From assembly GCF_014202335.1 (NCBI RefSeq), contig NZ_JACHGP010000001.1:47804-111803 (forward strand): 64,000 bases of DNA, read 5' to 3'. Positions within the stretch are counted from its first letter, which is position 1; every line of letters begins with the position of its first letter. The notes under the pieces are model-generated. The model was not told the DNA's origin and did no database searches. It was given only the letters and a program-made list of their open reading frames with translations. Shown here in pieces: positions 33,658 through 42,120 of this stretch. The DNA comes from Mycobacterium sp. AZCC_0083 (GTDB lineage Bacteria > Actinomycetota > Actinomycetes > Mycobacteriales > Mycobacteriaceae). The translations under genes were made by a program, and so were the position numbers.

Positions 33658-33814
33658 CCTCCGCGAGCGCGCGTGTCTGCGGGCGACACGCCGCGGGGAG
33701 CCCTGATTTTGCGCGCGCTCGGCGTCGGGGCGATCCATGCACCGTCCGCGAACGTGCACGTTCTGCTGGAGTTTTGCGGCGTGTCGGGCAGCAGACACGC
33801 GCGCTCGCGGGAGG
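33658..33814. repeat. Long imperfect inverted repeat between convergent genes
   Basis: Left arm 33658-33694 and right arm 33777-33814, about 37 bp each, match with one extra base in the outer part and two or three changes in the inner part (core GCGAGCGCGCGTGTCTGC). The arms flank about 82 bp. The core resembles GC-rich palindromic units I recall as dispersed in fast-growing mycobacterial genomes. Lying between two gene ends, it may also act as a bidirectional terminator. Confidence 0.75.
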
Positions 33815-33817
33815 AGG

Positions 33818-34576
33818 CTAGGCCACGCCGAGGTAGGCGGCGCGAATGCCGTCGTCGGCCAACAACTCCCGCGCCGGCCCGCTGCGCGTCACCTGGCCGG
33901 TCTCGAGGATGTAGGCGCGATCCGAGCGACTCAGTGCCTGCTGGGCGTTCTGCTCGACGAGCAGCACCGTGGTACCCGTCGAGTTGATCTCGGAGATGAT
34001 CTTGAAGATCTGCGAGATCACCATGGGGGCAAGGCCCATCGACGGCTCGTCGAGCAGCAGCACCTTCGGCCTCGCCATCAGCGAGCGTCCGATCGCCAGC
34101 ATCTGCTGCTCGCCGCCGGACAGCGTGCCCCCTACCTGGGTGCGCCGCTCCGCGAGCCGCGGAAACGTCTCCAGGATCCAGTCCAGCCGTTCGCGGTGTT
34201 CGGACCGGTTCGCAAACTTCCGCCCGTAACACCCCATTTCGAGGTTCTCGGTGACGGTCATGCCGGGGAAGACGCCGCGTCCCTCCGGCGCCTGGATCAG
34301 CCCGTCGGTGACGCGGCGGTGGGCCTTGACCTTCGAGACGTCCTTGCCGTCGAACCAGACCGAGCCCGACGAGAGTGGTCGCAGACCCGAGATGGCACGC
34401 ATCATCGTGGTCTTGCCCGCACCGTTGGAGCCGAGCAGGGTGACGAGCTCACCTTCGCGCACGATCAGCGAAACACCGTGCAGCGCTTGAATGCGCCCGT
34501 AGTGCACGACGACGTCGCGGACTTCGAGCAGGACCGGTCGCGGATCGGCATCCGTCGTCTCAGCCGAGTTCGTCAT
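33818..34576 (-). CDS. livF: Branched-chain amino-acid ABC transporter ATPase (LivF)
   Basis: 252-residue ATPase of the branched-chain/polar-amide amino-acid importer. Walker A GSNGAGKTT, signature LSGGEQQML, Walker B VLLLDEPSMGLAP; the APEGRGVFPGMTV and GLAP segments are specific to LivF. ATG 34576 chosen since codons upstream in the open frame belong to the out-of-frame end of livG; the two genes overlap by 17 nt. Last gene of a five-gene operon; it converges with the thiolase-fold gene across the long inverted repeat. Confidence 0.92.
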   Translation of the reverse strand: MTNSAETTDADPRPVLLEVRDVVVHYGRIQALHGVSLIVREGELVTLLGSNGAGKTTMMRAISGLRPLSSGSVWFDGKDVSKVKAHRRVTDGLIQAPEGRGVFPGMTVTENLEMGCYGRKFANRSEHRERLDWILETFPRLAERRTQVGGTLSGGEQQMLAIGRSLMARPKVLLLDEPSMGLAPMVISQIFKIISEINSTGTTVLLVEQNAQQALSRSDRAYILETGQVTRSGPARELLADDGIRAAYLGVA

Positions 34577-35402
34577 CGGGCACCCCCAGATATGCGGCGA
34601 TGACCGCCGGGTTGTCGCGGATCTCGGCAGGCAGCCCGTCGGCGATCTTGCGACCGAACTCGAGCACGACGATCCGGTCGGTGACACCCATGACCAGGCG
34701 CATGTCGTGTTCGATCAGCAGCACCGTGTAGCCGTCGTCACGAATCGCCCGGATCAGCTCGATGAGTGCGGACTTCTCGCTCGGATTGAACCCCGCCGCG
34801 GGCTCGTCGAGGCACAACAGCTTGGGCTCGGTGGCCAGTGCGCGGGCAATCTCCAGTCTGCGTTGGTCGCCGTACGGCAGGTTCTTGGCCTTTTCGTCGG
34901 CACGCTGTGAGATGCCGACGAATTGCAGCAGGGCGGCTGCCTTTTCGACCGCCGACTTCTCCTCACGCCGGTGCCGGGGGGTGCGGACCAGTGCCCCTGG
35001 CACGGACGTCTTGTGCCTGGCGTCGGTGCCGACCACGACATTCTCGAGCGCCGTCATCTCGCCCCACAGCCGAATGTTCTGGAACGTCCTGGCGATGCCG
35101 AGCCGCGTGATCTGGTGCCGCTTGATCTTCCCGAGCGGTGCGCCGTCGAACATCACCGTGCCCGAAGTGGGCCGGTAGACGCCGGTGATGGCGTTGAAGC
35201 AGGTGGTCTTTCCCGCGCCGTTGGGTCCGATCAATCCGAGGATCTCGCCCCGCTTGATGCTGAACGTCACCGCGTCGAGTGCGGTGAGTCCGCCGAACTT
35301 GACGGTGAGATCCTTTGTCTCCAGCAGCGGCTCGCCCTCTGCCACCTGGACCTCGCGGTGCAGTGCCGCGAGTTCTTCGTCGATCACGGGCTCTTCAGTC
35401 AT
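34560..35402 (-). CDS. livG: Branched-chain amino-acid ABC transporter ATPase (LivG)
   Basis: 280-residue partner ATPase. Walker A GPNGAGKTT, Walker B LLCLDEPAAGFNPSE, H-loop LIEHDM, and the LivG-typical TRLGIARTFQNIRLWGEMT. The signature region reads NLPYGDQRRLEIARA in place of LSGGQ, which is the normal LivG form. It carries an N-terminal acidic extension of about 28 residues. Overlaps livF; 30 nt downstream of livM. Sits on the cytoplasmic face with LivF. Confidence 0.92.
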   Translation of the reverse strand: MTEEPVIDEELAALHREVQVAEGEPLLETKDLTVKFGGLTALDAVTFSIKRGEILGLIGPNGAGKTTCFNAITGVYRPTSGTVMFDGAPLGKIKRHQITRLGIARTFQNIRLWGEMTALENVVVGTDARHKTSVPGALVRTPRHRREEKSAVEKAAALLQFVGISQRADEKAKNLPYGDQRRLEIARALATEPKLLCLDEPAAGFNPSEKSALIELIRAIRDDGYTVLLIEHDMRLVMGVTDRIVVLEFGRKIADGLPAEIRDNPAVIAAYLGVPDDELG

Positions 35403-35432
35403 GCGCGATCCCGCTTCGCTTCTCGCTCGTGG

Positions 35433-36641
35433 TCATGCCGCCGCCTTCGAATCATCCGCGCTGCCAAGCAGTTTGTGCGCGGACTTGCCGTATGCGAGCA
35501 ATTGCTGGCGCACCGGGAACAGGCCCTGTGGCCGGAAGATCATCAACACCACCAGCGCCAGGCCGAAGAACAGGTACTTTAGGTCGCCGAGGTTGACGCC
35601 GAGCAGATGCACACCGAGTAATCGGTTGGGCAGGTAGACGATGATGAACGCGCCGAAGATGACGCCCAGCTTGTTGCCCTGACCGCCGAGCACCACGGCC
35701 ACCAGGAACAGCATCGAGTTGATGATGTTGAAGTTGGTCGGCGCGACGTACTGCACCTGGCCGGCGTAGAGCGCCCCGGACAGGCCGCCGATCGCCGCAC
35801 CGATCACGAAGGCCCACAGCTTGAACCGGAAGGTGTTGACGCCCATGACTTCCGCGGCGTCCTCATCCTCCCGGATGGCCACCCAGGCCCGGCCCACCCG
35901 GCTGCGCTCCAGGTTGCCGACCAACAGCAGGAGACCGACGATCAACAGCAGGCCGAGCCAGAACCACCAGGTGCCGTAGTTGGCGTGACCCATCGAGTTG
36001 CCGCTGGAGAACACGCCGTTGGGCAACTTCTCGGTCTCCCCCAGCCGCGGATAGGCGATCTCGTTCAGACCGCGCGACCCGTTGGTGATGTCGGAGAGGT
36101 TGTCGGCGAGCAGGCGGATGATCTCGCCGAAGCCGAGCGTCACGATGGCCAGGTAGTCACCGCGCAGGCGCAGCGTCGGGATGCCCAGGATCAGACCCGC
36201 CAGCGCGGTCACCGCCATCGCCAGTGGAACACAAGACAGCCAGGCCCAGTCCTTGCTGAAGAACCCGGTGGGACCCATCTTGTTCCATGGACTGTCGGGA
36301 CTGGTGATCAGCGCAACCGTGTAGGCACCCACTGCGTAGAAGCCCACGTAGCCGAGGTCGAGCAGGCCGGCTTGACCGACCACCACGTTGAGCCCGATGG
36401 CGATGATCGCGACCATCACGAACGCCGCCATGGTGCCGCCGAAGCTGATGCCCGGGGTGTCGATGAAACCCGGTGTGTACAAGGGCAACAGCGCGAGCAG
36501 CGTGAAGCCGATGACACCGAAGATCCACTTCATCGGCCGGCTGAGGCCCGACCACCACTGCCGCAGACCGTCGCCGGGGGCCAGCAGTCGCTGACCGAGG
36601 GACGTGACCGAACCGCTCTCGGGCGCAGCCTTGTGACTCAT
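35433..36641 (-). CDS. livM: Branched-chain amino-acid ABC transporter permease (LivM)
   Basis: 402-residue membrane permease, about 9-10 helices. Family blocks include VVGQAGLLDLGYVGFYAVGAYT, LRGDYLAIVTLGFGEIIRLL and RSRVGRAWVAIREDEDAAEVMGV, the latter being the EAA-like loop that docks the ATPases. Start ATG 36641 overlaps the livH stop (ATGA), so the two permeases are coupled at translation. A soluble C-terminal tail of about 30 residues follows the last helix. Confidence 0.92.
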   Translation of the reverse strand: MSHKAAPESGSVTSLGQRLLAPGDGLRQWWSGLSRPMKWIFGVIGFTLLALLPLYTPGFIDTPGISFGGTMAAFVMVAIIAIGLNVVVGQAGLLDLGYVGFYAVGAYTVALITSPDSPWNKMGPTGFFSKDWAWLSCVPLAMAVTALAGLILGIPTLRLRGDYLAIVTLGFGEIIRLLADNLSDITNGSRGLNEIAYPRLGETEKLPNGVFSSGNSMGHANYGTWWFWLGLLLIVGLLLLVGNLERSRVGRAWVAIREDEDAAEVMGVNTFRFKLWAFVIGAAIGGLSGALYAGQVQYVAPTNFNIINSMLFLVAVVLGGQGNKLGVIFGAFIIVYLPNRLLGVHLLGVNLGDLKYLFFGLALVVLMIFRPQGLFPVRQQLLAYGKSAHKLLGSADDSKAAA

Positions 36642-37675
36642 GCGCGCGCCTTTCCGAGGCTTTCGCCGAGGATGCCGGTCGGCCGGATCAACAGGACGAG
36701 GACGAGCAGGACGAAGGCGACGACGTCACGCCACTGGGTGCCGAACACGGCCTGGCCGTAGTTCTCCATCACGCCGAGCAACAGACCGCCGAGGAGTGCA
36801 CCGCGCAGGTTTCCGATGCCGCCGAGGACCGCGGCCGAGAAGGCCTTGATGCCCAGCAGGAATCCGCCGGAGTAGATGAGGCCTTGCGGCACCTTCAGCG
36901 TGTAGAGCAGCGCCGCGGCGCCCGCCAGCAGACCGCCGATCAGGAAGGTGGTGATGATGATGCGCTCACGCGACACACCCATGAGCGTGGCGGTGGTCGA
37001 ATCCTGCGCGACGGCGCGGATGCCGCGGCCGAACTTGGTGCGGTTGATCGCGATGTCGGTCAGCAGGGCGAGTACCAACGCCGCGGCGAGCACGACCAGC
37101 GTGACGTTGGAGACCGATGCACCGAAGATCGTGAACTGAGTCTTGGGTTGTACCAGGATGATCGGCTGCTGGGCGTTGGACCCGCCGTACCCCTTGATGA
37201 TGTGCGGCAGGATGAAGTGCACGAATTCCTGCAGCACGAAGGACATTCCGATGGCGGTGATCAGGAAGGTCAGCGACCGCGCGTTGCGGCGCCGCAGCGG
37301 GCGGTAGGCGATGAACTCGAGCCCCACCGCCGCCGTCCCCGACACCAGCATCGCGAACAGCATGGCAATCGCGAGGTACAGAATGGTGAGTGCGACGCCC
37401 TTGTTGTAGGCGTTACCGCTCGGCGAGAACCCCAGGATCATGTCCAGGCAGAAGTACGCGCCGAACATGCCGAGCATGAAGATCTCGGAATGGGCGAAGT
37501 TGATCAACCGGAGCACGCCGAACACCAGGGTGTAGCCGACGGCGACCAGCGCGTAGATGGCACCCCACGACAGCCCGTCGACGGTCAACTGCCAGAACCC
37601 ATTCAACAGGCCATCGACGTTGAAGTTGATGTTGGCGGCCTGGCAGGCGAATTGTTCGACGCACTCTTGGATCAT
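36638..37675 (-). CDS. livH: Branched-chain amino-acid ABC transporter permease (LivH)
   Basis: 345 residues, about 8-9 helices. Signature stretches are LSWGAIYALVAVGYTLVFGVLRLINFAH near the N-terminus and RAVAQDSTTATLMGVSRERI, the ATPase-docking loop. An unusual N-terminal segment (ECVEQFACQAANINFNVDG) with two Cys precedes the first helix. It follows the binding-protein gene across a strong hairpin, which should make permease expression lower than that of the binding protein. Confidence 0.92.
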   Translation of the reverse strand: MIQECVEQFACQAANINFNVDGLLNGFWQLTVDGLSWGAIYALVAVGYTLVFGVLRLINFAHSEIFMLGMFGAYFCLDMILGFSPSGNAYNKGVALTILYLAIAMLFAMLVSGTAAVGLEFIAYRPLRRRNARSLTFLITAIGMSFVLQEFVHFILPHIIKGYGGSNAQQPIILVQPKTQFTIFGASVSNVTLVVLAAALVLALLTDIAINRTKFGRGIRAVAQDSTTATLMGVSRERIIITTFLIGGLLAGAAALLYTLKVPQGLIYSGGFLLGIKAFSAAVLGGIGNLRGALLGGLLLGVMENYGQAVFGTQWRDVVAFVLLVLVLLIRPTGILGESLGKARA

Positions 37676-37706
37676 CCGGGGGCGGCTCCTGGTGGATTAC
37701 GGATAC

Positions 37707-37745
37707 GAGGCGCGCCCGAGAGCACTTCGGTCTCGGACGCGCCTC
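37707..37745 (-). terminator. Hairpin between livJ and livH (attenuator)
   Basis: 15-bp stem, GAGGCGCGCCCGAGA at 37707-37721 with its complement at 37731-37745, one mismatch (G-T on the transcribed RNA), 9-nt loop. It begins 11 nt after the livJ stop and ends 31 nt before the livH start, so it is probably a partial terminator that also stabilises the upstream mRNA. Confidence 0.75.
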
Positions 37746-37756
37746 GTCTCGGACGG

Positions 37757-38968
37757 TTACTGAACCTTGTAGATCCAGATCAGCGTCGAGGTCAGCTCGC
37801 CCTTGTCCGTCCACTGGTACTTGCGTGCGACGCCCTGGCCGTCATAGGTGCGCACGAAGTCCAGCAGGTCGGGTCGGGTGATCTTCCCTGCGTCGATGCC
37901 CTTCACCAGGATGGTGCCCAGGTCGTAGCCCTCAGTGCTGTACGTGCTGGGCTCCACGCCGAATTTCTTGGTGTACTCGTCCACGAACGTTCCGGTGGCC
38001 GGGCCGCACGGGCAAGCAAGGACGGCGTCCTTGGACGCCTCGCCTGCCTGCTTGACGAACTCCGGATCCTTGGTGCCGTCGGCGCTGGAGAACGTCGCCG
38101 TCACGCCCGCGTCCCTCAGCTGCTGCACCAGGGGTGCGGCCTCCGAGTAGTACCCGCCGTAGAACACCGCGTCCGGGTTGGCGCCCTTGATCTGGGTCAC
38201 CGCGGCCGAGAAGTCCTTGTCGCCCTTCTTCACCGAGATGTTGCACGACGATTCCGCCACCGGCCCGAGCGTCTCACGCACGGCGGTGGACAGGCCGAGG
38301 CCGTAGTCGGTGCTGTCATCCACGACGCAGATCTTTTTGAAGCCCTTCGTGTTCTTCAGGTAGTTGGCGACCGACGGGCCCTGTACGCCGTCGTTGGCCA
38401 ATCCGCGGAAGAACGTCTTCCACCCGTTCTCGCTCAGCGTGACGTTGGTGGCCGACGCAGTGGTCGCGACCAAACCGGCTTGGTCGAACACCGTGCCGGT
38501 GGCCTTGGTCTCACCGGAGAACGCCGGGCCGACCAGACCGATGGTGTATTGGTCGTCGACGATCTGCGGGGCGATGGCGGTGGCCTTCTGCGGGTCGCCC
38601 TCGGTGTCGAACGGCTTCAGCTGTACCTGGCAGCCTGGGTTCGCGGCGTTGTGCTTGTCGATGGCCAACTGCACGCCATTCTTGATGTTGATGCCGAGTG
38701 CGGCGTCGGGACCCGTGAGGGCGCCCGCCATCGCGATCGACACCGGCGGGCACGTCGCCTTTCCGTCCCCAGCGGGATCGGCGGCTTTCACGCCTTCGGG
38801 CGCCTTCACCTCGGCGCCGTTCTCGTCGATCTGTACTTGCTCGACGATCTTCAAGTTGGCTTGCGCCTTGTTCTCTTCGGGGCTGGACTGATTGCAGCCG
38901 GCAATGCCAAGCACAACCAAGCCCGCGCTACCGAGAGCAAATGCACTCCGTGCCACGCGACCTCGCAC
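37757..38968 (-). CDS. livJ: Branched-chain amino-acid ABC transporter substrate-binding lipoprotein
   Basis: 403-residue type 1 periplasmic binding protein. Signal peptide with lipobox LGIAGC, acylated Cys25, so membrane-anchored. A charged linker follows to about residue 70, then the two-lobe fold (SIAMAGALTGPDAALGINIKNGVQLAIDKHN; later DSTDYGLGLSTAVRETLG and PDAVFYGGYYSEAAPLVQQL). GTG start with GGAGG 6 nt upstream. First gene of livJ-H-M-G-F. The exact ligand (Leu/Ile/Val, amides or other) cannot be read from sequence. Upstream 38969-39144 holds its promoter; no regulator gene is adjacent. Confidence 0.9.
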   Translation of the reverse strand: MRGRVARSAFALGSAGLVVLGIAGCNQSSPEENKAQANLKIVEQVQIDENGAEVKAPEGVKAADPAGDGKATCPPVSIAMAGALTGPDAALGINIKNGVQLAIDKHNAANPGCQVQLKPFDTEGDPQKATAIAPQIVDDQYTIGLVGPAFSGETKATGTVFDQAGLVATTASATNVTLSENGWKTFFRGLANDGVQGPSVANYLKNTKGFKKICVVDDSTDYGLGLSTAVRETLGPVAESSCNISVKKGDKDFSAAVTQIKGANPDAVFYGGYYSEAAPLVQQLRDAGVTATFSSADGTKDPEFVKQAGEASKDAVLACPCGPATGTFVDEYTKKFGVEPSTYSTEGYDLGTILVKGIDAGKITRPDLLDFVRTYDGQGVARKYQWTDKGELTSTLIWIYKVQ

Positions 38969-39144
38969 GTTCTACCTCCGAGTCAGAGTTGTCATCGGCA
39001 CCGAGGGTGCAGCGCACGTCGGCCGTCCCCCGATGCTTCGGGTAGAACATAGCCAACCCGTGGCCGTAGTGCGTGATGTTGGGAAATGCGGCCTGCGTAT
39101 TCGCCGTGTCCGACCGTCAAAAGGCGGGTCAGGAAACGCATTTG

Positions 39145-39756
39145 TTACGCGTCGCCGGGCACGTCCAATGTTTCCAGCACCACCTCGGCAACTCGCTTCA
39201 TGGTGGTTCTGCGGTCCATTGCGGCGCGCTGAATCCACTTGAATGCCTCGGGTTCGGTCATCGCCTGCTTCTGTTGGAGCAAACCCTTTGCACGCTCGAC
39301 GAGCTTGCGCGTCTCGAGGCGATCGGTGAGCGTGGCGACTTCTGCTTCCAGCGCTGCGATCTCGCTGAAGCGGCTCAACGCAAGCTCGATGGCCGGGATC
39401 AGATCGGTGATGGAGAACGGCTTCACCAGATAGGCCATTGCACCGGCGTCCCTTGCCCTCTCGACGAGGTCACGCTGCGAGAAGGCAGTCAGCACCACGA
39501 TCGGGGCGATGCGCTTGCCTGCGATCTCCGTGGCCGCGTCGATGCCGTCACGGCGAGGCATCTTCACGTCCATGATCACCAGATCCGGCATGAGCTTCTC
39601 GGCGAGCTCGACGGCCTCCTGCCCGTCGCCTGCCTCCCCGACTACGTCGTAGCCCTCCTCGCGAAGCATCTCGGCGAGGTCGAGACGAATGAGGGCCTCG
39701 TCCTCGGCGATCAGTACACGGCGCGGCTTGACGACGTCCGTCGTTGACTCGGTCAT
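39145..39756 (-). CDS. pdtaR: ANTAR-domain response regulator PdtaR
   Basis: Response regulator that binds RNA. Residues 1-125 are a receiver domain with acidic AEDEAL, phosphorylatable Asp63 in VIMDVKMP and the LVKPF lysine; 140-203 are the ANTAR helical domain (RLETRKLVERAKGLLQQKQAMTEPEAFKWIQRAAMDRRTTM). It is nearly identical in pattern to Rv1626, partner of kinase PdtaS, which controls translation of target transcripts by antitermination. The kinase gene is not adjacent, as in M. tuberculosis. ATG 39756 chosen by comparison with that protein; a GTG two codons earlier is possible. Confidence 0.95.
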   Translation of the reverse strand: MTESTTDVVKPRRVLIAEDEALIRLDLAEMLREEGYDVVGEAGDGQEAVELAEKLMPDLVIMDVKMPRRDGIDAATEIAGKRIAPIVVLTAFSQRDLVERARDAGAMAYLVKPFSITDLIPAIELALSRFSEIAALEAEVATLTDRLETRKLVERAKGLLQQKQAMTEPEAFKWIQRAAMDRRTTMKRVAEVVLETLDVPGDA

Positions 39757-39851
39757 GTGCACATTGTCGCGTGACGGGCGCTGATCAGCGACCTCGGGGC
39801 ATTTACGGGCCTGCCGAGCGATCCTCTATCGTGGGAGACCGCACGAGCTGA

Positions 39852-39928
39852 GCCCTCGTATCCCAACTGGCAGAGGAAACGGATTCAAAACCCGTGCAGT
39901 GTGAGTTCGAATCTCACCGAGGGCACCA
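39852..39928 (+). tRNA. tRNA-Leu (CAA) with a short variable region
   Basis: Acceptor GCCCTCG pairs with CGAGGGC; anticodon loop TTCAAAA gives CAA for UUG codons; T arm GTGAG-TTCGAAT-CTCAC; discriminator A and encoded CCA (39926-39928). The anticodon stem has an A-C mismatch at its last pair. Only about five bases separate the anticodon stem and the T stem, whereas leucine tRNAs normally carry a long class II variable arm. A hairpin follows at 39939. Confidence 0.9.
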
Positions 39929-39938
39929 GAAGCGCCGA

Positions 39939-39980
39939 CGAACCAGAGGCCCCCAACTCCACGTTGAGGGCTCTGGTTCG
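39939..39980. terminator. Terminator hairpin after tRNA-Leu
   Basis: Arms CGAACCAGAGGCCCCCAAC (39939-39957) and GTTGAGGGCTCTGGTTCG (39963-39980) pair with one bulge and one mismatch around a TCCAC loop. It is placed to end the tRNA transcript and also that of the converging glycosidase gene, whose stop is at 40006. Confidence 0.75.
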
Positions 39981-40005
39981 TAGAGACGCAGGCGAAATCG
40001 CTCGC

Positions 40006-42120
40006 CTAGCTGGCCGCACCGCCTGCCGAATCGGAGGCGCCTTCGCCGCCTTCGGCGCCCGCCGCACCAACGCCCGCGGTGACGGCTACCGGCTTGGCCT
40101 TGACCTCACCCGAGCCACTGCCGTCCTTGCCCCGTGTGCGGCTGCCGGAACCCTCGTTGCCGTCCTTGCCCGACTTCGACTGCCCCTCGGACGCGCCGGA
40201 CTTGGTCGATTCGCCCGACTTGCTGGAACCGGACTTGGTGGATTCACCGGACTTGTCCGAATCGCTTGGCTTGTCGGATTCGTCGGACTTGCTGCCCGTC
40301 GACGACTCGGGAGTCGTTGAACCCGTGGAGGTTCCGGTCGAACCGGTCTCCGTGGTGGTGCCGGTCGTTCCCGTTGGCTCGGTCTTGACGGGCTCAGTCT
40401 TGACGGGCTCGGTGACCGTGACGGGCTCGGTGACCTTGACGGGCACCGCCGTCTCCGTCGCCGTCGCTACCGCCGTCTCCGTCGCCGTGACAGCCGGCAG
40501 GGCAGCCGTCTCGGTGGACTCGGCCGGAGTTTCCGCCGTGGCGGTCTCCTCTGCTGCTGTCACTTCCGTGGCGGTTGTCTCCGTCGCAGTTTCTACCGTC
40601 GCGGTCTTCTCCGTCGCGTCGGCGCCCTTGCCGTCCGCTGCGGTTGCGTCCGATTCGGCGGCCAGGCCCTCCGTCTCCGCCGATACGACCGACGCCGACC
40701 GCAGTGCCAACGGTGCGGCTGCGGCTGCGGCAGGGCCGGACAGCACCCCGGCGATCCCGCTGAGGAAGTTCGTGATGGCGGTGACGACTGCTGTCACGAA
40801 GCCCTGCACCCCCGATACGAGCGCCTGGACCAGCGCCGCGATCGGATTCAGTATCGGGATGCCCGGGATGCCCGGGGTGGTCGGCATCGGATGTGCGGCG
40901 ATCCAGTCCTTGAGCATCTCCGAGACGGTGTGGCTGACCCCGTTGCTATCCACGTAGACCTTCTCGCCACCGACCGACGTCCATATTCCCATGTTGGCCC
41001 CGGGGTCGGTGCTGCCCGCGGTGTCCCGGCCGGTGTAAAGGAAGATCGGCCCTATCTGCTCCGCGAACTGTTGGTTGTAAAAGGGGCTGTTCGGGTCCGC
41101 GTAAGCCTGCCAGGTGTCGAGGAGGTCCTTGATCCAGGCGGCCTGGGTCGCGGCGCTTGCGGCATCAGTGCTGGACACGCCGTACTCAGTGAGCCAGACC
41201 TGCTTGTCGGGAATCAGGTTCATGATGGCTTCGACCTGTTCGCGCGGCGTGAGGAAGGCGCCGCAGCTGGGGCAGGTCCCGGAGAACGGAATCTGATCGC
41301 CGTAAGGGTGCACTGACAACGCATCGAAATATTGCTCCGGGTTGGTGCCGAGGGCGGCAAGCATCCGCGTAACGAACGTGACCGGATCCATCGTGAACCC
41401 GCCGAAGGTCTGTGTGGCGCCCACGGCACCGGCAACGACCGTGGCAGTCGGGTCGCCTGTAACGACGTTATTGATCGCTGCGTACGCCGCCTTCAGCAGC
41501 GTCGCGTAGTCCTCGGGACTGATGGGGTTGGAGAACATGAACGAGTTGGGCTCGTTCCAGATCTCGTACGCCGAGACGATGGAGGCATAGGACACCGGGA
41601 GGACGGCACCAGGAACGGCGACTTGGTGCGCCATGAGTTTGTTCAGAAAGTCCGTGAACGCCGCGACGTTGGGCGTGTCACTGCCGGGCGGGAACCCTGG
41701 ATTGCCTGGGTTTGGCCCGGCCCACGACGGGGTGCCGTTGATCTCGGCCATGACGCCCATGTTTCGGGCGGCCGCAGCGGACATGACCTTGTCGAGGAGA
41801 GAGAAGTCATAGGTGTTGTCCGTCTGCTCGATCAGCCCCCACGGCACGAACACGCGAATGTTCTGCACGCCGATCGACTGCAGTTGGTCCAGCGTTGCAT
41901 CGATGTCAGCTTGCGACATGCCGTAGAGGGGTGACTCGGCCATGCCGATGGTGTTCGGCGTGTCGGTGATTTCCGCCACCTGGACGTACTCGTAGGCGGC
42001 CATCCTGGGTGGCGCCACGAAGATCCCGCTGGCGTACGCGCTCACCATCGCCGCTGGGATTACCGCTATGACAGCCCGAGTCGCGATCGCTCGAAACAGA
42101 GTGCCTCTGCACTTGTTCAT
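40006..42120 (-). CDS. Secreted GH39/GH5-like glycosidase with a low-complexity tail
   Basis: 704 residues from ATG 42120 (GAGGA 7 nt upstream). A signal peptide (ATRAVIAVIPAAMVSAYAS) is followed by a TIM-barrel glycosidase domain (about 50-400). YEIWNEPN carries the acid/base Glu190, and VWLTEYGVSS the nucleophile Glu312; both are the retaining clan-A positions. From about residue 430 a hydrophobic segment leads to about 240 residues of Thr/Ala/Glu/Val repeats (ETATETTATE), Lys-Thr-Glu-Pro blocks and Ser/Gly/Lys/Asp repeats (KSGESTKSG), probably disordered and perhaps wall-spanning or glycosylated. It may act on arabinogalactan, arabinomannan or a host glycan; the substrate is unknown. Confidence 0.82.
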   Translation of the reverse strand: MNKCRGTLFRAIATRAVIAVIPAAMVSAYASGIFVAPPRMAAYEYVQVAEITDTPNTIGMAESPLYGMSQADIDATLDQLQSIGVQNIRVFVPWGLIEQTDNTYDFSLLDKVMSAAAARNMGVMAEINGTPSWAGPNPGNPGFPPGSDTPNVAAFTDFLNKLMAHQVAVPGAVLPVSYASIVSAYEIWNEPNSFMFSNPISPEDYATLLKAAYAAINNVVTGDPTATVVAGAVGATQTFGGFTMDPVTFVTRMLAALGTNPEQYFDALSVHPYGDQIPFSGTCPSCGAFLTPREQVEAIMNLIPDKQVWLTEYGVSSTDAASAATQAAWIKDLLDTWQAYADPNSPFYNQQFAEQIGPIFLYTGRDTAGSTDPGANMGIWTSVGGEKVYVDSNGVSHTVSEMLKDWIAAHPMPTTPGIPGIPILNPIAALVQALVSGVQGFVTAVVTAITNFLSGIAGVLSGPAAAAAAPLALRSASVVSAETEGLAAESDATAADGKGADATEKTATVETATETTATEVTAAEETATAETPAESTETAALPAVTATETAVATATETAVPVKVTEPVTVTEPVKTEPVKTEPTGTTGTTTETGSTGTSTGSTTPESSTGSKSDESDKPSDSDKSGESTKSGSSKSGESTKSGASEGQSKSGKDGNEGSGSRTRGKDGSGSGEVKAKPVAVTAGVGAAGAEGGEGASDSAGGAAS

